From: UBA1715 sp045599365
Lineage (GTDB): Bacteria > Bacteroidota > Bacteroidia > Bacteroidales > UBA1715
Direction: 5' to 3'
DNA length: 29,859 nucleotides
Assembly: GCA_045599365.1 (NCBI GenBank)
Contig: JAZRVS010000103.1
Location: forward strand, 1-29,859
Shown here in pieces: positions 16,233 through 25,697 of this stretch (the first letter of the stretch is position 1; each line of letters begins with the position of its first letter). Both the position numbers and the translations under genes were made by a program. Below the pieces are notes generated by a model, which made no database searches, had not been told where the DNA came from, and saw nothing but the letters and a program-made list of their open reading frames with translations.

Positions 16233-18953
16233 ATGAAAAAATATACCATTTTATTGTGTCTCTTTTACTTGTCAATGATGAGCATTGCTCAAGAAGCGTG
16301 TTTTTCTATGTACAAAGCAAAAGAATGGGAAAAATTAGAGAAAAAAATTCTACCAATTTTACAAAAGCAACCTCGCAATGTTCCTTACAATCACGTTGCT
16401 GGACTTATGTATTCCAACAAAGAATACCCCAAATACAATTTAGACAAAGCATACAATTGTCTCTCCATTGCAAAATCAGATTTCAATAAACTTTCTCCTG
16501 CAGAACGAGAAAAACACATAAAATATACGACATCGAAAAAAATTCAAAAAGACTTAGATACTGTTTGTCAACGCCTTTTTGAAGCAACAATGCATTCAAA
16601 TTCTGTTGCAACGTGCAATTCATTCCTAAAAAACTATAAACGAGCCTCGCAAGAACTTCAAGCAAGTGTTACCGAATATAGAAATATGCTCGCTTTTGCC
16701 GAAGCTGAACAAAGAAATACAATAGAATCATATCAAGATTTTATTTCACTTTATCCTGAAGCATCTGGCATTCCTACAGCAATAAAAAGACGAGACAAAT
16801 TGGCATACGAAGAAACGATGAGAAGAAATAATTGTACTGCATTTCTCTCATTTCTAAAAAATTATCCGCAAAGCGAATACGTTCCTGAAATTCAAAAATT
16901 ATATGGAGAACGTATTTTCGCAGAACAAACTTCTATTGGGGATTATAAAAGTTTTGAGCAATTCGTTCGCACCAATCCTAAAAATCCAATGGCAAAACCA
17001 GCCATTCGTAAAATGATGGAAATCGCAAAAGAGAACCGAGATTTTCCTCTTATGCAAAAAACAGTAGAATGCAGTCGTGAAGTCGATTTTGAATACGCAT
17101 TGTACGAATTCTATAAAGAATTTACTCAAGATGGCGAACATCTAACTCTTTACACGTTCGTAGATATGTATCCTCGTACATTTTTGGATACACTTTTAGC
17201 TAAAGATTTTAAAATTGCTGCGAAAGGTGATGCACTTGAACTTGTAGAACCGTACGATTCTGTTAAATCATATCAATCATTTACGGAATATATAAAAATG
17301 GCTGCGCCAAAGGAGAAAGCGTTTGTTGTACTTCAAAAACTTATTTCACAAGATATATCGGACAAGAATTGGAAAAAAGCGATAAAAACCGTCAAACAAT
17401 TTCAACCATATTTTGGAGAAAACAACAAAAAAATAACTGACCTATTAGCTATTCTTTCTGCTCCAGAAGACAAATTTGTTATGGTCCAAGAACTCTCGAC
17501 TAAAATCAACACTCAAGAAGGAGGAGAGTACTCTCCTATCATCTCGGCAGACAACCGATATCTCTATTTTTGTGGAAAAAATCGTTTGGATAATATTGGT
17601 AAAAGTGAAGATATTTTCGTCTCAGAATGGGGAGTCAACGATTGGGGAAAACCCAAATTGGTTGCTGAACTATCAACACCTATTATGAACGAAGCTGTAA
17701 TTAGTATAAGTACCGACGGTACCGAATTATTGTACTTTAAAGAAGGGGTTATTTATTCGTCAACAAAAACATCTCGCGGTTGGAGCGAAGGTGTGAATGT
17801 TTCTGCAGAAATCAATAATGCGAAATGGTCTGCCGATGCAATGATAACAAGCGATGGTAAAGCAATTATTTTTGCTTCTGTTCGCGATGATGCATATAAT
17901 TTTTACACAAAACAAAATGCAAGTTTGGGCGTTTACCATGGTGCAATTCACCATCAATCAGACATCTATGTTTCTCTTAAAACCGACAATGGGTGGAGCC
18001 GTCCTATCAATTTAGGACCAACAATCAATACTATTTACGCAGATAGAAGTCCATTCCTACATCACGATATGAAAACACTATATTTTTGTTCTGATGGACA
18101 CGGCGGGTTAGGAAATTTAGATGTATTTGTATCAACCCGTTTGGCTGACACGTGCTGGGACTGCTGGAGTGAACCTATCAATTTGGGAAAAGAAATTAAC
18201 ACTTCCGAAGAAAATTGGGGCTATCGCATTGCTCCCAATGGGAAAGATTTTTACTATGCAGCACGAAAAACAGGAGAGACACAAAATGATTTATGGTACA
18301 TATCCATTCCTGAAAAATTCCGTCCCGAAGCTGTTGTAAACATTACTGGTAAAATAACTGACCAAACAGGAAAGCCAGTAGGTACTCAAATTATTTGGGA
18401 AGATTTAGCATCTGGAGAAATTATTGAAACATCTAAATCAAATCCTAACGATGGAAAATATTTCGCGGTTGTTCCTAATGGAAAAATGTACGGCTACTAC
18501 GTAGATGACAAGAACTATTTTCCTCAATCACAAAATGTTGATTTAACGCACAGTAAAACCGCAGAAACAATAGAGAAAGATATTGTCGTTACCACTTATA
18601 ACGAAATGAAAGAGCAAAAAACCGCTGTACGATTAGAAAACCTCTTTTTTGACACCGACAAAAGTGAATTATTGCCGTACTCTATATCCGAATTAAAACG
18701 AGTTGCTAAAATAATCAAAAACAACAATTTACGAATAGAAATCACAGGACACACCGACAATGTTGGTGATGACAATTACAATATGGCACTCTCCATGCGA
18801 AGAGCGACAGCAGTGAAAGATTTTTTGGTCAAAGAAGGTTGTGCAGAAAGTCTTTTTGAAGTTATTGGATACGGAGAATCTAAACCTGCAACGACAAACG
18901 AAACAATTGAAGGGCGCGCAAAAAATCGAAGAGTGGAAATGAGATTTCTATAA
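16233..18953 (+). CDS. PorE-like OmpA-family protein with beta-propeller
   Basis: A 906-residue exported protein. A signal peptide (MKKYTILLCLFYLSMMSIAQ) is followed by a helical, TPR-like region with 'YQDFISLYPEA', 'FLSFLKNYPQSEY' and 'FEQFVRTNPKNP' repeats (about 20-390). A WD40-like (PD40) propeller comes next (about 410-690), with blades such as 'YSPIISADNRYLYFCGKN', 'DRSPFLHHDMKTLYFCSDG' and 'GYRIAPNGKDFYYAARKTG'. Then a carboxypeptidase-regulatory-like domain (about 700-780, 'ITGKITDQTGKPVG') and a C-terminal OmpA domain: 'LFFDTDKSELLP', 'ITGHTDNVGDDNYNMALSMRRA', 'GYGESKPATTNETIEGRAKNRR'. This order matches PorE, a peptidoglycan-binding part of the type IX secretion system, but no lipobox is seen, unlike PorE. 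It converges on the VanZ-like gene with a 6-base overlap. Confidence 0.85.
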   Translation: MKKYTILLCLFYLSMMSIAQEACFSMYKAKEWEKLEKKILPILQKQPRNVPYNHVAGLMYSNKEYPKYNLDKAYNCLSIAKSDFNKLSPAEREKHIKYTTSKKIQKDLDTVCQRLFEATMHSNSVATCNSFLKNYKRASQELQASVTEYRNMLAFAEAEQRNTIESYQDFISLYPEASGIPTAIKRRDKLAYEETMRRNNCTAFLSFLKNYPQSEYVPEIQKLYGERIFAEQTSIGDYKSFEQFVRTNPKNPMAKPAIRKMMEIAKENRDFPLMQKTVECSREVDFEYALYEFYKEFTQDGEHLTLYTFVDMYPRTFLDTLLAKDFKIAAKGDALELVEPYDSVKSYQSFTEYIKMAAPKEKAFVVLQKLISQDISDKNWKKAIKTVKQFQPYFGENNKKITDLLAILSAPEDKFVMVQELSTKINTQEGGEYSPIISADNRYLYFCGKNRLDNIGKSEDIFVSEWGVNDWGKPKLVAELSTPIMNEAVISISTDGTELLYFKEGVIYSSTKTSRGWSEGVNVSAEINNAKWSADAMITSDGKAIIFASVRDDAYNFYTKQNASLGVYHGAIHHQSDIYVSLKTDNGWSRPINLGPTINTIYADRSPFLHHDMKTLYFCSDGHGGLGNLDVFVSTRLADTCWDCWSEPINLGKEINTSEENWGYRIAPNGKDFYYAARKTGETQNDLWYISIPEKFRPEAVVNITGKITDQTGKPVGTQIIWEDLASGEIIETSKSNPNDGKYFAVVPNGKMYGYYVDDKNYFPQSQNVDLTHSKTAETIEKDIVVTTYNEMKEQKTAVRLENLFFDTDKSELLPYSISELKRVAKIIKNNNLRIEITGHTDNVGDDNYNMALSMRRATAVKDFLVKEGCAESLFEVIGYGESKPATTNETIEGRAKNRRVEMRFL

Positions 18954-19319
18954 CTCTTTCTTACTCTTCAAAGCGAAGAAGAAACTACCCAAGAACGCTC
19001 CAAAACTATTCGCTATAAAGTCAGATATATCAGATGTTCGATTGCTGAGAAGTGGCTGTAGTACTTCTATACATCCACTAAATAAACTTGCTATCAATGC
19101 TACTATCAACAAAAATGTTATTGATGTCTTTTTCTCTTTTATATACGCCCAAACGAACAAAAAAGAAAGTCCGAAATACATACAAAAATGTATTAACTTA
19201 TCTTCATTGGGGAATAAGAACCACGAAGAACGAATATGTTGCGATGGCATAAAACTCGCAACTAAAATAGCTATAAGCCAAAGAAAAAACGGCAAAAATC
19301 TACATAGTTTTATTCCCAT
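18948..19319 (-). CDS. VanZ-like membrane protein
   Basis: A 123-residue protein with about four membrane helices. Typical VanZ-family phrases are 'SFMPSQHIRSSW', 'DKLIHFCMYFGLSFL', 'SGCIEVLQPLLSNRTSDISDFIANSFGAFLG', with the conserved Asp-Lys-x-x-His and the R-x-x-D-x-x-D run. VanZ proteins are linked to teicoplanin resistance in Gram-positives, but the family is widespread and its general function is unclear; resistance should not be inferred. The ATG at 19319 overlaps the 3' end of the thioredoxin gene by 10 bases (ATGGGAATAA holds both start and stop), so translation is probably coupled. The 3' end overlaps the OmpA gene on the other strand by 6 bases. Confidence 0.83.
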   Translation of the reverse strand: MGIKLCRFLPFFLWLIAILVASFMPSQHIRSSWFLFPNEDKLIHFCMYFGLSFLFVWAYIKEKKTSITFLLIVALIASLFSGCIEVLQPLLSNRTSDISDFIANSFGAFLGSFFFALKSKKEL

Positions 19320-20674
19320 TTCAATTTCTTTAGACTTTGTTTATATTCCTCAAAATCAATTGGTTTTGCAACAATTTTCCCATTCTGCAAAAAGAAAATT
19401 GTGGGTGTCGCATATAAATGATACGTCTCTGCAACTTTTCCGTCCCATCCATCTGTATCAATAAAATTTTTCGTCTTCGCGAAATCTTTATGCGATTCTA
19501 AAAATTGTTCCCAATCAATTGTATTCGTATCTAAAGAAATGGTAACTAATGTATATTTCGGTTTCGCCATTAAAACATATTGTTTCACTATTTCAGGAAT
19601 CGTTTCTACACAATGACTACACCACGTTGCCCAAAAAACAAGTACAACATTTTCTGACTCAAAATTGACATCATGCTTAAAATTCATTGTTTGCAAAAGT
19701 TCCAATGGCATATTTTTCCCTATTGCCAACTCGGTATTACTCAAAGCTTTCCGTTTCAATGTATTCTGATTTTCACTTGAACACGTTTGCTCCGTCAAAT
19801 ATTTTTCAGAAATATATGTTACAATGTTAGAAGCTCCCATTGATTCAAATCCTCCAAGCAAAAAATCTACGATAAAGTCGTAAACATTACTATTTTTTTG
19901 TGCTTTGTGCAAAACTGTATCAACTGCAGCCATAAAAATCGCATCCTTATTTGACTGCTGGATTTGAGCTGTATAAATTGACATATATTGCAAAGTTGCC
20001 GTTGTAAAGACATCTGAATTTATCAACAATGTATCTGAAAAATCTACATCATCAAAAAAATGTTCTTTCAAAAAAAGATTTTTTTCCGATTGAGTCAACA
20101 ACATCGGTGGCAAAGAAATTCTCGATGAACGAATAACATGCCAAACATACGTATCTTTACCACGCTTAAACAAGTCCTCTATATCATTGGCGTAATTTTG
20201 TAACAAACGTTGATACTCCATTTCCGCTTGAGAACGAAATTCTTCTCCCATATAGTTTTCATATACCATTTCTAACAATCCAACTTGATTATTAAGAATG
20301 ACATTTTTTGCCAAAAACTGATAATACAAATCATTCTCTTTCGATGACAAAACCTGAATATACCCACTTGGATTAGCCACCTCACTCGATAGTGAAACAT
20401 TTTCTTTATTAAAAATAAATTCTATCTCAGCATTATTCAGTTGCGGAAAAATAAACTTATAAAAACCGACCTCATCGTCATCAGTAAATTTCGTTTTAAA
20501 CAAGCCTAACGAATTCGACACTAACGTATCTGTAATGATAGACAAATCACCCTCAACTTTTGTCAAATATGAGAACTGACCACCAAAGCCATTGATTGAC
20601 AAAGAAATAGTGTATTCTCCAGCAAATGTTGTTAGAGACATAATTAATGATATAATGACACAAATCCGTTTCAT
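19310..20674 (-). CDS. TlpA-like secreted thiol-disulfide oxidoreductase
   Basis: A 454-residue exported protein with a signal peptide (MKRICVIISLIMSLTTFAGE). Residues about 20-300 form a helical and beta-rich N-terminal region resembling the DUF4369/DUF5106-type domains that precede thioredoxins in Bacteroidota. The C-terminal thioredoxin domain (about 310-450) has the redox motif WCSHC in 'VFWATWCSHCVETIPEIV' and the cis-proline phrase 'YATPTIFFLQNGKIVA'. It probably acts on disulfides in the periplasm. It has its own -7 box, lies after clpB and its terminator, and is coupled to the VanZ-like gene. The function of the N-terminal part is unknown. Confidence 0.87.
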   Translation of the reverse strand: MKRICVIISLIMSLTTFAGEYTISLSINGFGGQFSYLTKVEGDLSIITDTLVSNSLGLFKTKFTDDDEVGFYKFIFPQLNNAEIEFIFNKENVSLSSEVANPSGYIQVLSSKENDLYYQFLAKNVILNNQVGLLEMVYENYMGEEFRSQAEMEYQRLLQNYANDIEDLFKRGKDTYVWHVIRSSRISLPPMLLTQSEKNLFLKEHFFDDVDFSDTLLINSDVFTTATLQYMSIYTAQIQQSNKDAIFMAAVDTVLHKAQKNSNVYDFIVDFLLGGFESMGASNIVTYISEKYLTEQTCSSENQNTLKRKALSNTELAIGKNMPLELLQTMNFKHDVNFESENVVLVFWATWCSHCVETIPEIVKQYVLMAKPKYTLVTISLDTNTIDWEQFLESHKDFAKTKNFIDTDGWDGKVAETYHLYATPTIFFLQNGKIVAKPIDFEEYKQSLKKLKWE

Positions 20675-20695
20675 ATATTTGTTCGTTTTACTCTA

Positions 20696-20703
20696 CAAAC
20701 GTA
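20696..20703 (-). promoter_or_regulatory. -7 box for the TlpA-like gene
   Basis: TACGTTTG on the minus strand, a full TAnnTTTG match, 22 bases before the ATG at 20674. Confidence 0.6.
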
Positions 20704-20743
20704 CAAAATTTCTTTGAACATTTTTGTAGTTTGTAACAACAAT

Positions 20744-20791
20744 AAAAAAGAGGGGGTATCGAAACTTTATTAGTTTTGATACCTTCTCTTT
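20744..20791 (-). terminator. Terminator after clpB
   Basis: On the minus strand AAAGAG and GGTATC pair with GATACC and CTCTTT, with AAAC/GTTT closing a short loop; a few mismatches interrupt the stem. A T run follows. It lies 27 bases past the clpB stop and separates it from the TlpA-like gene. Confidence 0.8.
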
Positions 20792-20817
20792 AACTGTCAA
20801 TCCTCAATTTTCCTCTT

Positions 20818-23406
20818 TCAATTCCTAAACACAATTTGTTCGTTTTCAACATCAACGATGATTTTGGAATCTTTTACAATTTCGCCCGAAAGCAATTTCT
20901 TTGAAAGTTCGTTGAGCAATTCTCTCTGAATGATTCGTTTTACTGGACGTGCACCAAATTGTGGATTGTATCCTAATCGTGCAAGTTCGTCCACTGCATT
21001 TTCGGTAATGTCAATCGTAATGTCCATTGTGCCTAATCGTTGTGCAAGACGGTTAAATTGCATACGAACAATTGCAGTAATGTCTTTTTGTGTCAACGGT
21101 GTGAACATTATTGTTTCGTCAATTCGGTTTAAAAACTCTGGTCGTACACTTTTCTTCAATAAGTTGAACACTTCGTTTTTGGCATTTTCAATCGTTTCGA
21201 ATTTGTTTGAGTCGTTCATTCTTTCAAATCTGTCTTGGATAATGTCGGAACCAATATTTGAGGTCATAATGATGATAGTGTTTTTGAAACTTGCCGTACG
21301 TCCTTTGTTGTCGGTAAGTTGACCATCGTCAAGTACTTGCAGCAAAATATTGAAAACATCTGGATGAGCTTTTTCTATTTCGTCAAGCAACACAACCGAA
21401 TATGGTTTTCTTCGAACGGCTTCGGTCAATTGTCCGCCTTCATCGTAGCCAACGTATCCTGGAGGCGCTCCAATCAAACGTGACACTGAATGTCGTTCTT
21501 GATATTCAGACATATCAATACGTGTCATCAAATTTTCGTCGTCGAACAAAAATTCGGCAAGTGCTTTTGCCAACTCGGTTTTTCCAACACCAGTTGTCCC
21601 CAAGAAAATGAACGATCCAATTGGACGTTTTTCGTCTTGCAAACCTGCACGACTACGGCGAACAGCATCAGCAACTGCGATGATTGCCTCGTCTTGACCA
21701 ATCACACGTTTGTGCAATTCTGTTTCAAGATTCAACAGTTTGTCTTTTTCGGCTTGCAACATTTTGCTTACAGGAATTCCTGTCCAGCGAGAAACCACAT
21801 CGGCTATGTCGTCGGCACTAACTTCCTCGTCAATCAAACCACCATTTACTTGCTTTGATTTTAATTCTTCTGCAAGTTTTTGCGACTCTTCTTCGAGAGA
21901 TTTTAGTTTTCCGTAACGAATCTCAGCAACTTTTCCATAATCACCATCACGTTCGGCTCGTTCGGCCTCAAATTTCAACGTCTCAATTTCTTGATTGTTG
22001 GAATGAATTTTTGCAACAATTTCTTTCTCCGAATTCCATGTTGCCATAAACTTCGTAAGTTCTGCTTGTAAATCGGCAAGTTGCTTGTCTATTGTTTCTG
22101 TTCTGACTGTTTTTCCATCACGTTTAATTGCTTCACGTTCAATCTCTAACTGACGAATTCTACGATTCAATTCGTCAATTTCCTCAGGCACAGAATTCAT
22201 TTCCATACGTAATTTTGCAGCTGCTTCGTCCATTAAATCAATGGCTTTGTCTGGCAAAAAACGACTTGAAATATATCGGTGTGAAAGTTCAACCGCAGCA
22301 ACAATAGCCTCGTCAAGAATACGAACTTTGTGGTGATTTTCGTAGCGTTCCTTCAAACCACGTAAAATTGAAACAGCATTTTCCACAGAAGGTTCGTCAA
22401 TCGTAACAGTCTGGAAACGACGTTCAAGCGCTTTATCTTTCTCGAAATATTTTTGATATTCATCAAGCGTAGTGGCACCAATTGAACGAAGTTCACCACG
22501 AGCAAGAGCAGGTTTCAAGATATTTGCCGCATCCATTGCTCCATCGCCTTTTCCAGCGCCAACCAACGTATGAATTTCATCAATAAAAAGAATAATCTCG
22601 CCATTTGCCGAAATCACTTCGTTAACAACCGATTTGAGTCTTTCCTCAAATTCACCTTTATATTTGGCACCCGCAACTAGTGCACCCATATCAAGCGAAA
22701 ATATCTTCTTTGACTTTAAATTGTCTGGCACGTCGCCTTTTATAATTCGGTGTGCAATTCCTTCGGCAATCGCAGTTTTACCAACACCAGGCTCGCCAAT
22801 CAAAATTGGATTGTTTTTGGTTCTTCGCGAAAGAATTTGTAAAACACGACGTATTTCGTCATCACGTCCAATTACAGGATCTAACTTACCAGCACGAGCT
22901 TGGGCATTCAAGTTTATTGCAAATCGTTCCAAAGAATTATATGTTTCTTCGGCAGATTGACTATTGACTTTGCTCCCTTTTCTAAGTTCTTGAATAGCTG
23001 CAACTAAATTTTTATCAGTTATACCATTGTCTTTCAACAATTGTGAAATTTGGTCGCCACAACGGAAAATACCAATCAATATATGTTCAACCGAAACATA
23101 TTGATCGCCAAATGTTTTGAGCAGATTTTCTGCCTCTCGCATAGCTTTATTTGCATTGTTTGAAAGATACGGCTCGCCACCCGAAACTTTCGGATACGAA
23201 GCAATTATTCTATCAAGAACGCTCACAAGATTTGTGGCGTTCACGTCAAGTTTTTTGAGAATGAACGATGAAATGCTGTCGGCTTTTTCAAACAAAGCTT
23301 TTAGCAAATGCCCAGTCTCAACTGCTTGTTGGTTATTCGATTCCGCAAGACGAACAGCTTGCTGAATAACCTCTTGTGCTTTGATTGTGAATTGATTGAA
23401 GTCCAT
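20818..23406 (-). CDS. clpB: Chaperone disaggregase ClpB
   Basis: A Hsp100 unfoldase of 862 residues that rescues aggregated proteins with DnaK. The N-terminal Clp repeat domain (1-145) begins 'MDFNQFTIKAQEVIQQAVRLA'. The first AAA+ module has Walker A 'GEPGVGKTA' at 204-212 and Walker B 'IILFIDEIHTLVGAG'. A coiled-coil M domain at about 400-530 distinguishes it from ClpA and ClpC. The second AAA+ module has 'GTTGVGKTELAKALAEFLF' near residue 600, 'VVLLDEIEKAHPDVFNILLQ' and 'GARPVKRIIQRELLNELSKK' near the end. It is monocistronic, with a terminator downstream. Heat-shock control is likely, but I see no clear heat-shock operator. Confidence 0.97.
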   Translation of the reverse strand: MDFNQFTIKAQEVIQQAVRLAESNNQQAVETGHLLKALFEKADSISSFILKKLDVNATNLVSVLDRIIASYPKVSGGEPYLSNNANKAMREAENLLKTFGDQYVSVEHILIGIFRCGDQISQLLKDNGITDKNLVAAIQELRKGSKVNSQSAEETYNSLERFAINLNAQARAGKLDPVIGRDDEIRRVLQILSRRTKNNPILIGEPGVGKTAIAEGIAHRIIKGDVPDNLKSKKIFSLDMGALVAGAKYKGEFEERLKSVVNEVISANGEIILFIDEIHTLVGAGKGDGAMDAANILKPALARGELRSIGATTLDEYQKYFEKDKALERRFQTVTIDEPSVENAVSILRGLKERYENHHKVRILDEAIVAAVELSHRYISSRFLPDKAIDLMDEAAAKLRMEMNSVPEEIDELNRRIRQLEIEREAIKRDGKTVRTETIDKQLADLQAELTKFMATWNSEKEIVAKIHSNNQEIETLKFEAERAERDGDYGKVAEIRYGKLKSLEEESQKLAEELKSKQVNGGLIDEEVSADDIADVVSRWTGIPVSKMLQAEKDKLLNLETELHKRVIGQDEAIIAVADAVRRSRAGLQDEKRPIGSFIFLGTTGVGKTELAKALAEFLFDDENLMTRIDMSEYQERHSVSRLIGAPPGYVGYDEGGQLTEAVRRKPYSVVLLDEIEKAHPDVFNILLQVLDDGQLTDNKGRTASFKNTIIIMTSNIGSDIIQDRFERMNDSNKFETIENAKNEVFNLLKKSVRPEFLNRIDETIMFTPLTQKDITAIVRMQFNRLAQRLGTMDITIDITENAVDELARLGYNPQFGARPVKRIIQRELLNELSKKLLSGEIVKDSKIIVDVENEQIVFRN

Positions 23407-23627
23407 GATAATTAAATTTTATTTGTTGCGTTTGACTTATCAATTTGATTGCCAATCAATTTGCCGAGACATTTTTTCCGATTCTAACTTATCTTACTGA
23501 CAATTTGACAGAAACAAATACATCATATTAATGGATATATTGAAAAATTCCATAGGAAACGTATTACATCATTATCGAAAAATTTCCAACTTTGCAAAAA
23601 GCAAGAAAGTAAGATTGTAGTATTACC
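23407..23627. promoter_or_regulatory. Divergent regulatory region of clpB and the permease
   Basis: 221 bases with no gene. A 9-base direct repeat ATCAATTTG occurs at 23439-23447 and 23455-23463, and between the copies is a short inverted repeat GATTG/CAATC (23447-23457). These lie 35-60 bases upstream of the clpB start, where a regulator could bind. No full -7 box is seen for clpB. Confidence 0.45.
23587..23594 (+). promoter_or_regulatory. Possible -7 box for the permease gene
   Basis: CAACTTTG matches TAnnTTTG except at the first base and lies 33 bases before the ATG at 23628. Confidence 0.4.
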
Positions 23628-24854
23628 ATGTATGAAAGTATTGTAACATTGGTTCACATGATAATGGGAATGATTCCATTCCTTTTATTTGGTTTTTTAT
23701 GTGCAGGAATTCTACACGTTTTTGTACCTCAAAACTTCTACCAAGCACATCTATCACAAAACAATTTCAAATCAATCATCTTGGCTGCACTTTTTGGAAT
23801 TCCCCTACCTCTTTGTTCTTGCGGGGTCTTACCAACAGCCATGTCATTGCACAAAGAAGGTGCATCCAAAGGTGCGACCACTGCTTTTTTAACAGCTACT
23901 CCTCAAACAGGAATTGACTCCATTTTGGCAACATACTCCATCTTCGGGTTACCGTTTGCAATTATCCGACCTATTGCAGCACTGGTTACATCGGTATTTT
24001 CTGGCAGTTTGGTCGCAATTTTTGATAAAAATGAATCCTCTAAAAGACAAAGTTACAATACTCAAAAAGACAACTCTACAAATACAATCTCTGATAAAAT
24101 CAAAAACATGTTACACTATAGTTATGTAACAATGCTACAAGACATTGGAAAACATTTAATTGTTGGATTACTTATAGCAGGGATTATAGCTGTTTTTATA
24201 CCAAACCAATTCTTGTTACATTTTTCTGATAAACCATTATTAGAAATGCTCATTGTAACGCTTGTTGCTATTCCAATGTACGTTTGTGCTACAGGTTCTA
24301 TTCCCATTGCAGCAGCACTTATGTTAAAAGGGTTAACACCAGGTGCAACTCTTGTATTCTTAATGGCTGGTCCTGCTGTTAGTTTTGCCTCTCTTTTAGT
24401 CGTAAAAAAAATTATGGGTGCCAAATCTATGCTGTTATACGTATTTTCTATAATCGTTGGAGCTATTTGTTTCGGTCTAATAATCAACACATTACTTCCA
24501 ACCGAATGGTTTTCTATCATTGATGCTACCAACCACCATTCCGAAACTCACATTCCAATATTTGATATCATTACATCTATTTTATTTATAATATTAATTA
24601 TCAACGCATTATTAATTCAAGAACACTCTCATCATCACGTAGATATGGATAACAAAAAAACTTTTTTAGTAAGAGGTATGAGTTGTAATCATTGCAAAAC
24701 AAGTGTTGAAACCAACCTCAGCAAATTACCAGAAATCAACAATGTACATGCTGATATATCAACTGGAGAAGTATCAGTTGATGGCGACATTGATTCTTCA
24801 AAAGTAAGAGATATCGTTGAATCTCTTGGGTTTAGTTTTGAAGGAGAAAAATAA
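23628..24854 (+). CDS. SO_0444-type metal efflux permease with HMA tail
   Basis: A 408-residue inner-membrane protein. The first 335 residues are a DUF318/ArsP-like permease in two halves, with about eight to ten helices. The first half has 'FGIPLPLCSCGVLPTAMSLHKEGASKGATTAFLTATPQTGIDS', here given in part, whose CSCG is the family's metal-site candidate. The second half has 'VAIPMYVCATGSIPIAAALMLKGLTPGATLVFLMAGPAVS'. A His-rich linker (EHSHHHVDMD) leads to a C-terminal heavy-metal-associated domain with the GMSCNHC metal motif at about 345-351. This combination matches the SO_0444 family annotated for Cu/Zn efflux. The exact metal is not shown by the sequence. It stands alone on its strand, with no regulator beside it. 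Confidence 0.88.
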   Translation: MYESIVTLVHMIMGMIPFLLFGFLCAGILHVFVPQNFYQAHLSQNNFKSIILAALFGIPLPLCSCGVLPTAMSLHKEGASKGATTAFLTATPQTGIDSILATYSIFGLPFAIIRPIAALVTSVFSGSLVAIFDKNESSKRQSYNTQKDNSTNTISDKIKNMLHYSYVTMLQDIGKHLIVGLLIAGIIAVFIPNQFLLHFSDKPLLEMLIVTLVAIPMYVCATGSIPIAAALMLKGLTPGATLVFLMAGPAVSFASLLVVKKIMGAKSMLLYVFSIIVGAICFGLIINTLLPTEWFSIIDATNHHSETHIPIFDIITSILFIILIINALLIQEHSHHHVDMDNKKTFLVRGMSCNHCKTSVETNLSKLPEINNVHADISTGEVSVDGDIDSSKVRDIVESLGFSFEGEK

Positions 24855-24957
24855 AGAGCTCAATACCATAGTGGACAATAAATATTGTATCTCCAACTTT
24901 TTCATATACTTTTTTCTCCATTTTATCGTTATACATCTGTTTTGCACTGAAAATCAT

Positions 24958-24965
24958 TATCTTTG
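24958..24965 (+). promoter_or_regulatory. -7 box for the DUF6089-uppS-bamA-skp run
   Basis: TATCTTTG, a full match, ends 9 bases before the ATG at 24975. The in-frame TTG at 24963 is inside the box and cannot be the start. The predicted leader is only a few bases long. Confidence 0.6.
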
Positions 24966-24974
24966 CACGACAAA

Positions 24975-25697
24975 ATGATAACGATACAAAAAATAATAAT
25001 TTCTACGGCAATACTTATTCTATTGTCGCCAGTAGTTTTGTTTGCACAACATCGAGACGTTGATTTCGGATTTATCATTGGGTCAATGCAATACAATGGT
25101 GATGTCAATATGACGCAACCATTTTATTCTCCACAGCCGTGTATTGGTGGTATTTTTAGAAAAAATTTTAATCCTCATTATTCTCTCCGTTTGGGTGTAA
25201 CTTATGGGCATCTAAAAGCAGATGATTGGGACTTTGAAAATTCATACCAACAAAATCGCAGTTATTATTTTGATGATACAAAAATTTTAGAATTTTCATC
25301 TATGGTAGAATTCAACTTTTACGAAGTAACACAAAATAAGAAAGAAAAAAACTTTTCTCCTTTTGTTATTGGCGGACTCGGGATTATGCACATTGAAGGA
25401 TTAAAATGGACAGAAGCATTCAATATTCCCCTTGGTCTTGGATTAAAATACAAACTGCTACCAAAATTAGAATTACGAGCAGAATGGACTTGGAGAAAAA
25501 CATTTACAGATGGCTTAGATCACTTAGCAGATAAAGCAAACGATGGATACCTTCAATATAAACAAATATCTTTTTCTAAAACAAAAGATTGGTTTTCTGT
25601 GCTTGGTATCTCTTTATTGTTTAATTTTAGCGACGAAAAAATACCTTGTCCAATATACGAAGGTAAATCTTATGGCAGAAATAGTAAAAGACATTGA
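24975..25697 (+). CDS. DUF6089-family outer-membrane beta-barrel protein
   Basis: A 240-residue exported protein. After a signal peptide (MITIQKIIISTAILILLSPVVLFAQ) the sequence alternates in a small beta-barrel pattern: 'DFGFIIGSMQYNGDVNMTQPF', 'IGGIFRKNFNPHYSLRLGVTYGHL', 'EFNFYEVTQ', 'FSPFVIGGLGIM' and 'LGLGLKYKLLPKLELRAEWTWR'. This and its place directly before uppS and bamA match DUF6089, a Bacteroidota family of unknown function. I start it at the ATG at 24975 because the promoter box overlaps the only longer start. Its 3' end overlaps uppS by 26 bases, so translation is probably coupled. Confidence 0.82.
   Translation: MITIQKIIISTAILILLSPVVLFAQHRDVDFGFIIGSMQYNGDVNMTQPFYSPQPCIGGIFRKNFNPHYSLRLGVTYGHLKADDWDFENSYQQNRSYYFDDTKILEFSSMVEFNFYEVTQNKKEKNFSPFVIGGLGIMHIEGLKWTEAFNIPLGLGLKYKLLPKLELRAEWTWRKTFTDGLDHLADKANDGYLQYKQISFSKTKDWFSVLGISLLFNFSDEKIPCPIYEGKSYGRNSKRH

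Noticed and set aside
18948..19319. Glycopeptide resistance from the VanZ-like gene
   Set aside because: No other van genes are nearby, and the VanZ family is broad and mostly unrelated to resistance.
24876..24889. ACAATA/TATTGT hairpin after the permease gene
   Set aside because: An A/T-only 6-bp stem without a T run directly after it; too weak to call a terminator.
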